Assembly: GCA_016792805.1 (NCBI GenBank)
Contig: JAEUHX010000076.1
Span: 111,819-175,818 of the forward strand
Direction: 5' to 3'
DNA from: Planctomycetota bacterium
GTDB lineage: Bacteria; Planctomycetota; UBA1135; JACQFD01
DNA length: 64,000 nucleotides
Shown here: positions 58,917 through 64,000 of the stretch, one piece after another
Layout of the letters: each line of letters starts with the position of its first letter
How positions within the stretch are numbered: the first letter of the stretch is position 1
Program-made: the position numbers and the translations under genes
The notes under the pieces: model-generated
Told to the model about the DNA's origin: nothing
Databases searched by the model: none
The model's input: only the letters and a program-made list of their open reading frames with translations

Positions 58917-60605
58917 ATGCGTTGGAGCCTGGGATCGGGACTTTTCTTGTGCGCAGCGATCGCTGCCGTGGTGGGCATCTCGGTGGCGTCTCCTCGAAGG
59001 GGACGTGCTCCGCTGCAGCGAGGACACCTTCCCCTTTCGTTGACGACGACCGGGATTCCGGCAGTCGCCGGACGCGTTCTGCTACGGGGGCGCAGGCCGC
59101 TGCGGCCGGAGGTCGCCCAGTCGCTCGTAGCTGCCGGCGCCGTGCTCACCGATCGCATCGCCGACACGATCGATGTCATCGACATTCCCACCGAGGTTCC
59201 GCCCGATCTGATTGCGGACGCCCTTTCGCTGCTCGAGGAGGTGGAGTTCGCCGAGCCCGACTGCATCGTCGACGCGGAGGCCTCCGTGTCGGATCCGAGG
59301 GCTGATATCCAGTGGCATATCCCACATATCGGAACTCCAGCAGCATGGGATGTTACAATCGGAAACTCGAGCGTGAAAATCGCAGTTCTCGACACTGGAT
59401 GCGATGCCAATCATCCTGATCTGCAGGGAAAGCTCGTCTCCGGCTGGAACTTCATCTCCCGAAGCTCCAACACCCAAGATGACCATGGACACGGCACCCA
59501 CGTCGCCGGCACGGCGGCTGCCGCCACGAACAACGCAGAAGGAGTCGCGGGCGTGGGGTATCTGTGCTCCATCCTGCCTGTGAAGGTTCTCGACGCCAAT
59601 GGATCGGGTTCTTACAGCGGGATCATCCAAGGGATTGACTATGCCGTCGCCCAGGGCGCCAAAGTTATCAACATGAGCTTCGGCGGGTCGGCGCCGTCGA
59701 ACTCGCTCGCCGTTGCGGTCCAGAATGCACTCCATGCCGGAGTGCTTCCGGTGGCGGCTGCGGGAAATAGTAATGCCTCCGCCATGCACTATCCGGCCGC
59801 GATACGCGGCTGCCTCGCTGTGGGGGCGAGTACGTCCTCCGACACCCGGGCGAGCTTCTCGAACTATGGAAGGCCCTGGGTCGATGTCGCCGCGCCCGGC
59901 GTAAATATATTTGCTACGTTCCCTCTGGGGACCGTCACAATGGGCTCGTCGCCCGGAGGCTACCGATCGTTGAACGGCACTTCGATGGCGGCCCCGGTGG
60001 TCGCAGGCGTCGCCGGATTATTGTATTCCTATCTCGGCTCTTCGGCCACGCCTCTGCGCGTTCGAAGCCTCCTCGAAGGAACGGCGGTGAACGCTTCGCG
60101 CGATTGGACCGCCTTTGGCCGAGTGAGCGCATCCGAAGCGCTCGGGCGCGCGACGCAGCAGGGCGTCGATCGCAATGGGATCGTTCGAAATGTTGCGGTA
60201 CGCGCGGGCCAATGGAGGCTCGGCGACGTGTCAGCGCTCCGCGGAGCCGATGGCGCGAGTTATCAAGTTCAATCGCCTACGTCGGGCGCCACCCGCGCCG
60301 CGGAGATCGAGGTCGACCTCGACGGGTTCGACGGGATACTCTGCTCGCTGCAGGTTCGGGTGCGCGCACGATGCTCCGCCGCCGCAACACAGATCGTGTC
60401 GATTTATGACTGGAACGCGGGCACCTACGACGTGGTTGGACAGGCGCCCATTGGCACTGCAGCGGTTACGCGCACTTATCCGCTCCGTTCTGCAATCTTG
60501 AGCTACGTTCGCAATGGCATGATTCGCCTGCGCATTCGGCAGCAATCGGCGGCAACAATTCGCGGCGTCTTCGATTTCGTATCCGCGACGGGGTTTACCA
60601 ATTAA
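58917..60605 (+). CDS. Secreted S8 (thermitase-like) serine protease
   Basis: ATG 58917 follows AAGGAGA and gives 562 residues with a signal peptide (SLGSGLFLCAAIAAVVGIS) and a propeptide (VLTDRIADTIDVIDIPTEVP). The triad is complete: Asp in KIAVLDTGCDANHPDLQGK (~158), His in DDHGHGTHVAGTAAAATNN (~192) and Ser in LNGTSMAAPVVAGVAGLLY (~354). A C-terminal beta domain of ~130 residues follows (ARCSAAATQIVSIYDWNAGT). It is a distant paralogue of 30269-32233, with typical catalytic motifs. Confidence 0.94.
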   Translation: MRWSLGSGLFLCAAIAAVVGISVASPRRGRAPLQRGHLPLSLTTTGIPAVAGRVLLRGRRPLRPEVAQSLVAAGAVLTDRIADTIDVIDIPTEVPPDLIADALSLLEEVEFAEPDCIVDAEASVSDPRADIQWHIPHIGTPAAWDVTIGNSSVKIAVLDTGCDANHPDLQGKLVSGWNFISRSSNTQDDHGHGTHVAGTAAAATNNAEGVAGVGYLCSILPVKVLDANGSGSYSGIIQGIDYAVAQGAKVINMSFGGSAPSNSLAVAVQNALHAGVLPVAAAGNSNASAMHYPAAIRGCLAVGASTSSDTRASFSNYGRPWVDVAAPGVNIFATFPLGTVTMGSSPGGYRSLNGTSMAAPVVAGVAGLLYSYLGSSATPLRVRSLLEGTAVNASRDWTAFGRVSASEALGRATQQGVDRNGIVRNVAVRAGQWRLGDVSALRGADGASYQVQSPTSGATRAAEIEVDLDGFDGILCSLQVRVRARCSAAATQIVSIYDWNAGTYDVVGQAPIGTAAVTRTYPLRSAILSYVRNGMIRLRIRQQSAATIRGVFDFVSATGFTN

Positions 60606-60615
60606 CAGCCTGCGG

Positions 60616-60752
60616 CAAAAGTCATTCGAGCTGCGCACGCCAGCTTCTTGGCGATCTCATCGTTGCATCGGCTCGCCGTAACTTCTTGGCTACGCCTGCG
60701 GCGGTCCTCCTCGATTTCACCAAAAATCCTCGTGCTCGCTCTGTTAAGAGCG
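60616..60752 (+). repeat. Inverted-repeat-family intergenic element, copy behind the subtilase
   Basis: GTCATTCGAGCTGCGCACGCC, then CTTCTTGGCGATC, then CTCGCCGTAACTTCTTGG CTACGCCTGCGGCGGTCCTC and CCAAAAATCCTCGTGCTCGC match the other copies at 21245, 34037 and 57102 in order. The stop codon of the following minus-strand gene (60744) lies in its end. Confidence 0.6.
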
Positions 60753-62573
60753 CAACGGCTGCGAATCCGTGAGCTGCAGGAGGCTTCCGAAATTCGACTC
60801 GACCCAGCGGGGCCGGTCGAAATCCCAATGATCGTACGCCGTCGTGGCGACCTCGATCGGATACCAAAGTTCGCAGGCTCTGCGCACGTGCGCATCGACC
60901 CCGGTGCGCGCGCAGTACTCTGAGAGCGCTGCCTCCTCATGGGGACGGAAACTCCTCGGATGCAGCGCACGAATCGCCGCAGCATCGAGCGGGTCGTGAA
61001 GCTCCTGCTTTCGGTCGTGAAGGATGAAATGCAATAGATCGAACAGCGGGAGATTCTTCTCGCGCGCGGTGCCCCAATCGAGCAATCCTGTTACGGCGCC
61101 CTTCGAATCCACCAGTACATGCTTGGCGCGAAGGTCGCCATGGCTCGTCACAAGGGGCACCGCGTGATCGCGCAGCATCGCGCCGACGCGCCGGCTCAGG
61201 CGCTCAACCCTCGATGCCATCTCTGCATCCCGCAGCCGGGCGGCCACGCGCCGACCGCGGGCGAACACCACTTCTTCGAGCTCCGAGCCGCTGAGCAGCG
61301 TTGGTTGATCGCCAAGGCGGGCGAGGTGCTGGGCCAAATCGCGCAGAGTTCGCTCGCGAAGGATGACTTCTCCCGTCTGCTGCGAGGAGTTTTCGCCCGG
61401 AAGCCACTCTTCCAAGTACACACGGCAGCCTTCGATCTCGAGCTCACCATAGCTCTTCGGCACCGGAATTGAGGGCTCCTTTCTATGGATACTCTCCGCC
61501 ATAGCCAGGTGGGCCGCTCCGAGCCGCTGCTCCTTTGAGCAAAGGGGCCAACGCAATAAAAGCTCGCGCGAGGAGTCATGCCCGCGAGCGCGGACCCATG
61601 CGATCACCGCGTTTCCGCGCGTCGCAAGGACCCGCTCGATCACAGGCTCCTCGCGCACGTTGAACACCCGTTCGAGCGCGCGCGCCGCTGCGCGCTCGAG
61701 GGCCGACGGCTCGGGCCGCGCGGAGCGTCCGGCAACCCACGCGAAGGACGGCGTGAATGCCTCAAATAGTCCAGCGCGAAAACCCCACCACTTCGGCAGG
61801 TTTGCGCGCTCACGGCGTCCGACCTCGAGATGGGGCGGCATGCGAGTATTGAGGTTTACCAGCATGCTGTAATCGAGATGCGACACGTACGGCGAGTATC
61901 CGACCACGCGAGCGAAACCCGCCGCACGCAGCGATTTTTTGTAGCCTCGTGCCGTTCGATCGCCCGCCGCGCCCGACAATTGATGCAGGACTCCGGAGGC
62001 GCTCGGCCGCAAGTAGCTTCCGTGGACGCCGCCGAATCGTTTGTATGCGAACCGATTTGTGGCAAGCGCAATCAGGCAACCGTTCGGCGTCAGCACCCGG
62101 GCCGCCTCATGAAGCCAGCGCAGCCAAGCCTCCGCGGGGCTCTCGTGGTGCGCGCGCGGAAGTCCGCCTGGGGCATCGGGGAGCACGATCCGATCGAAGC
62201 TGCCGTCTTCGAAAGGCAGATGCTGCTCTCCGCCGCCGAGGATCGCTTCAATTCGGCCAGGTGCACTCGCGCTGCGCGCGCGCGCGAGCCGTAGGCCGTC
62301 GAGGTCCGTGTCGAGCAGGGTGACGTCGGCACCGAGTGCGGCGAGGGCAGCAGACGTCCCGAGCACACCGCTTCCGCCGATGAGCGTTTTCGCCTGCGGC
62401 TTCGGTGGCGCCAGCAGAATCGCCGCGCCAAGCGCCTCGCGACCGGCCCACTCCAATCGTCGCGCTTCCATCGGGTCGACCTCGGCGAGCAGGTTCTCCC
62501 AGGCGCACCGGTAGGGCTGCCCCCGCTCGACCTCAGCCAGGAACTGTTGGAATCGGGTGTTGGGCGGAGTCAA
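60744..62573 (-). CDS. Fusion of SAM methyltransferase and aminoglycoside-phosphotransferase-like kinase
   Basis: The start is taken as TTG 62573, 19 bp after the PAS gene stop, because the upstream frame belongs to that gene; this gives 609 residues. Residues ~55-260 form a class I methyltransferase (KTLIGGSGVLGTSAALAALG, VTLLDTDLDGLRLARA, DRIVLPDAPGGLPRAHHES). The C-terminal half ends in an APH/choline-kinase fold (VTSHGDLRAKHVLVD, ~475; GLLDWGTAREKNLPLFDLLH). Together they could modify and phosphorylate one small molecule, possibly a sugar. No substrate clue is seen. It is downstream of, and probably co-transcribed with, the PAS protein. Confidence 0.75.
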   Translation of the reverse strand: MTPPNTRFQQFLAEVERGQPYRCAWENLLAEVDPMEARRLEWAGREALGAAILLAPPKPQAKTLIGGSGVLGTSAALAALGADVTLLDTDLDGLRLARARSASAPGRIEAILGGGEQHLPFEDGSFDRIVLPDAPGGLPRAHHESPAEAWLRWLHEAARVLTPNGCLIALATNRFAYKRFGGVHGSYLRPSASGVLHQLSGAAGDRTARGYKKSLRAAGFARVVGYSPYVSHLDYSMLVNLNTRMPPHLEVGRRERANLPKWWGFRAGLFEAFTPSFAWVAGRSARPEPSALERAAARALERVFNVREEPVIERVLATRGNAVIAWVRARGHDSSRELLLRWPLCSKEQRLGAAHLAMAESIHRKEPSIPVPKSYGELEIEGCRVYLEEWLPGENSSQQTGEVILRERTLRDLAQHLARLGDQPTLLSGSELEEVVFARGRRVAARLRDAEMASRVERLSRRVGAMLRDHAVPLVTSHGDLRAKHVLVDSKGAVTGLLDWGTAREKNLPLFDLLHFILHDRKQELHDPLDAAAIRALHPRSFRPHEEAALSEYCARTGVDAHVRRACELWYPIEVATTAYDHWDFDRPRWVESNFGSLLQLTDSQPLRS

Positions 62574-62592
62574 CCGACCGCCATGGTACTTC

Positions 62593-63450
62593 CTAGTGGG
62601 CGGGCTCGAATTCGAGCGCTCGGTCCGCCTCGCGGACCAGGCTCCACGCGTGCGCTTCGAGCCCCGCGAAGAGCGCGTCCCCCGACGGAGAGGCTTCGCG
62701 TGCTTGGCGCACCGCCCCGGGCGCTCCGATCGCAATCGCGGGGAATCCCCAGGGATGCCCTTCCGGAACCGGCAGGGAGATCCATGCCATTCGATGGGGA
62801 CCGATTCGCTGCTCCCACATCGCTGGGGAAGCCACCGAGCTCGGCGCTCCCAAGATCGAACCCGCCGAAGCGAGGAGTACCTGTGACGAAGGAGCGGGCT
62901 TCCATTCGGCGAGCTCCTCGTACCACTGGAACCAGCGGGCCGTCGCCGCGCGAATCGCTCCGGCGGCGTCGATGCCGACGGCGTGGAAGGGGAGTTCGTC
63001 AAAAGCGGCCGCTTGCGCGGCGGCGGCCGGTCGCACCTCCAGCAGCCATCCGCGCCACTCACCCCGCGGGCCAAACTCGCTGTGCCAGGACACCTCCAGG
63101 TTGCGCCCAAAGAGGCTCACGCGGCGGGATCGGGCCGTTGCGCTCGGGGCGCCTAAGAAGCGCCGAAGCTGCGTGCTCTCCTCCGGAGTGAACGGGGAAC
63201 GCTCCGCTCCGACCGCGCGCTCGAGCCTCAGGGGGCTCTCGCCACGATGGCCCTCGGCCCACGCCAAGAGGTTGCGCGCCAATGCATTGCAGTAGCGAAT
63301 CCGCAGATCGGCATCGACCCAGACGAGCCCCGTGGTGAGGCGATTCAAATCGAGGGCGCTCTCCGGCGAATCGCCGCACGCCCGCACTCCTTCGGCGAAC
63401 TCTCCCACCGCTTCCATCTCCTTCGGCGCTTTCTTTCGGCGCGGGAGCAT
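62593..63450 (-). CDS. PAS-domain protein
   Basis: ATG 63450 gives 285 residues (TTG 63492 would add 14). Residues ~35-85 contain a PAS-like sensor (LNRLTTGLVWVDADLRIRYC, NALARNLLAWAEGHRGESPL). A second possible PAS segment lies at ~160-205 (AAAFDELPFHAVGIDAAGAI). No kinase, GGDEF or DNA-binding domain follows, so it is a stand-alone sensor or adaptor. It precedes the methyltransferase/kinase fusion by 19 bp. Confidence 0.7.
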   Translation of the reverse strand: MLPRRKKAPKEMEAVGEFAEGVRACGDSPESALDLNRLTTGLVWVDADLRIRYCNALARNLLAWAEGHRGESPLRLERAVGAERSPFTPEESTQLRRFLGAPSATARSRRVSLFGRNLEVSWHSEFGPRGEWRGWLLEVRPAAAAQAAAFDELPFHAVGIDAAGAIRAATARWFQWYEELAEWKPAPSSQVLLASAGSILGAPSSVASPAMWEQRIGPHRMAWISLPVPEGHPWGFPAIAIGAPGAVRQAREASPSGDALFAGLEAHAWSLVREADRALEFEPAH

Positions 63451-63685
63451 GGGGAAGTGAAGCCGGAGAACGCCCCGCTCGCTCCGGCGCAATGGAAGCG
63501 GAAATCTTCACGCGGAACTCAAGGTCCGCAAGCGCCCCGTTCGGCATCCGAGGCGACTCTCTTCGCGCAAAGCAACCCGACTTCCCGGCTGCCGATTCAC
63601 CGCGGCGTTCTGGGAAGCCACCTCGGATCTCTCCTCTCGATCGGCGGCGTAAGCCGTCGGTCCCATGCGGCTTGGAGCTTACCCC

Positions 63686-64000
63686 ATGATGATTTCCCTT
63701 CGACTGGCTGGTGTGGCCGCCCTGCTGATGGGCGCCGCCTCCGCTGCGCGTGCGCAAGATTTGTTCATTGGTACAGCCAACAGCGGAAACGTGCTGACGC
63801 GCGGAACCGACAAGAATGGCAATGCCTTTTTCAACGACATCAACGAGTTTACGAAGGCGGCTTTCGACAGCTCGAAGCTCGGCACCTGTGGCGACTTCAA
63901 ATACACGAGCTTCTACGGCACGCCGACGCTGCTCTGGCTCGACGGCGACAGCTCGAAGAAGAGCCTCGTGAAGCTCACCGATACCAACGGCAACGGCATT
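63686..64000 (+). CDS. Secreted calcium-motif protein, 3'-truncated by the window edge
   Basis: ATG 63686 begins an open frame to the window end (105 codons). A signal peptide (LAGVAALLMGAASAARAQ) precedes FIGTANSGNVLTRGTDKNG, a cysteine, and DTNGNGI at the very end, a calcium-loop-like motif. A second possible loop is TDKNGNAFFNDINEFT. GGAG lies 10 bases upstream. The family cannot be named because the protein is incomplete. Confidence 0.75.
   Translation, partial: MMISLRLAGVAALLMGAASAARAQDLFIGTANSGNVLTRGTDKNGNAFFNDINEFTKAAFDSSKLGTCGDFKYTSFYGTPTLLWLDGDSSKKSLVKLTDTNGNGI

Noticed and set aside
1..64000. CRISPR arrays, rRNA genes, intact insertion sequences or prophage genes
   Set aside because: No regularly spaced direct repeats, rRNA-like sequence, transposase motif or phage structural gene was seen apart from the T6SS-like homologues.

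Overview
The window is GC-rich chromosomal DNA with about fifty-four genes on both strands, mostly as single genes or short overlapping pairs. The protein set points to an uncultured Planctomycetota-like bacterium. It has FG-GAP/VCBS surface proteins that share a 'PFGTGTP' C-terminal module, many Sec, lipoprotein and Tat exported proteins of unknown family, paired HEAT-repeat proteins, a short Cys/His zinc-ribbon protein of a kind I associate with that phylum, and few large operons. No rRNA, 16S fragment or other decisive marker is present, so the phylum is an inference. There is no CRISPR array, prophage or intact insertion sequence.

Layout. 1-4448: truncated FG-GAP protein, an Old Yellow Enzyme fused to a fibronectin-III-like domain, a lipoprotein and a kynureninase-like PLP enzyme. 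4449-5236: a gene-free cluster of large inverted repeats. 5237-12404: TPR protein, decayed FG-GAP pseudogene, secreted zinc metalloprotease, aminopeptidase P, and an overlapping metallopeptidase/ATP-grasp pair. 12482-21213: a 1613-residue glycosidase/esterase fusion, an 873-residue FG-GAP protein and a YHS-like protein. 21596-26533: two M16-like proteins that both lack the zinc motif, an exported protein and a small basic protein. 26578-36396: a minus-strand stretch holding a Tat-signal protein, two Hcp-family tube proteins and a 580-residue exported protein, then a subtilase/thioredoxin reductase pair, a divergent peroxiredoxin, a lipoprotein, tRNA-Arg and a single-gene TssB-TssC-like sheath fusion. 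36533-45178: lipoprotein, two paralogous HEAT proteins around trmJ, rho and coaE. 45745-52721: membrane-anchored coiled-coil/BRCT protein, tatC, ychF, cinA and two exported proteins with strong hairpins behind them. 52822-64000: sthA, an HDOD protein, zinc ribbon, upp-like, HAD phosphatase, fabI, thioesterase, subtilase, a methyltransferase/phosphotransferase fusion, a PAS protein and a truncated secreted protein.

The most unusual content is a minimal contractile-injection-like set: Hcp tube homologues and a fused, shortened TssB/TssC sheath homologue within 10 kb, without the usual tss cluster. The window also holds a family of intergenic inverted-repeat elements (at least five copies) and several unusual domain fusions. 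Housekeeping functions present are transcription termination (rho), CoA synthesis (coaE), Tat export (tatC), fatty-acid synthesis (fabI), NAD(P) balance (sthA), thiol redox (trxB and peroxiredoxin), tRNA modification (trmJ) and pyrimidine salvage (upp-like).
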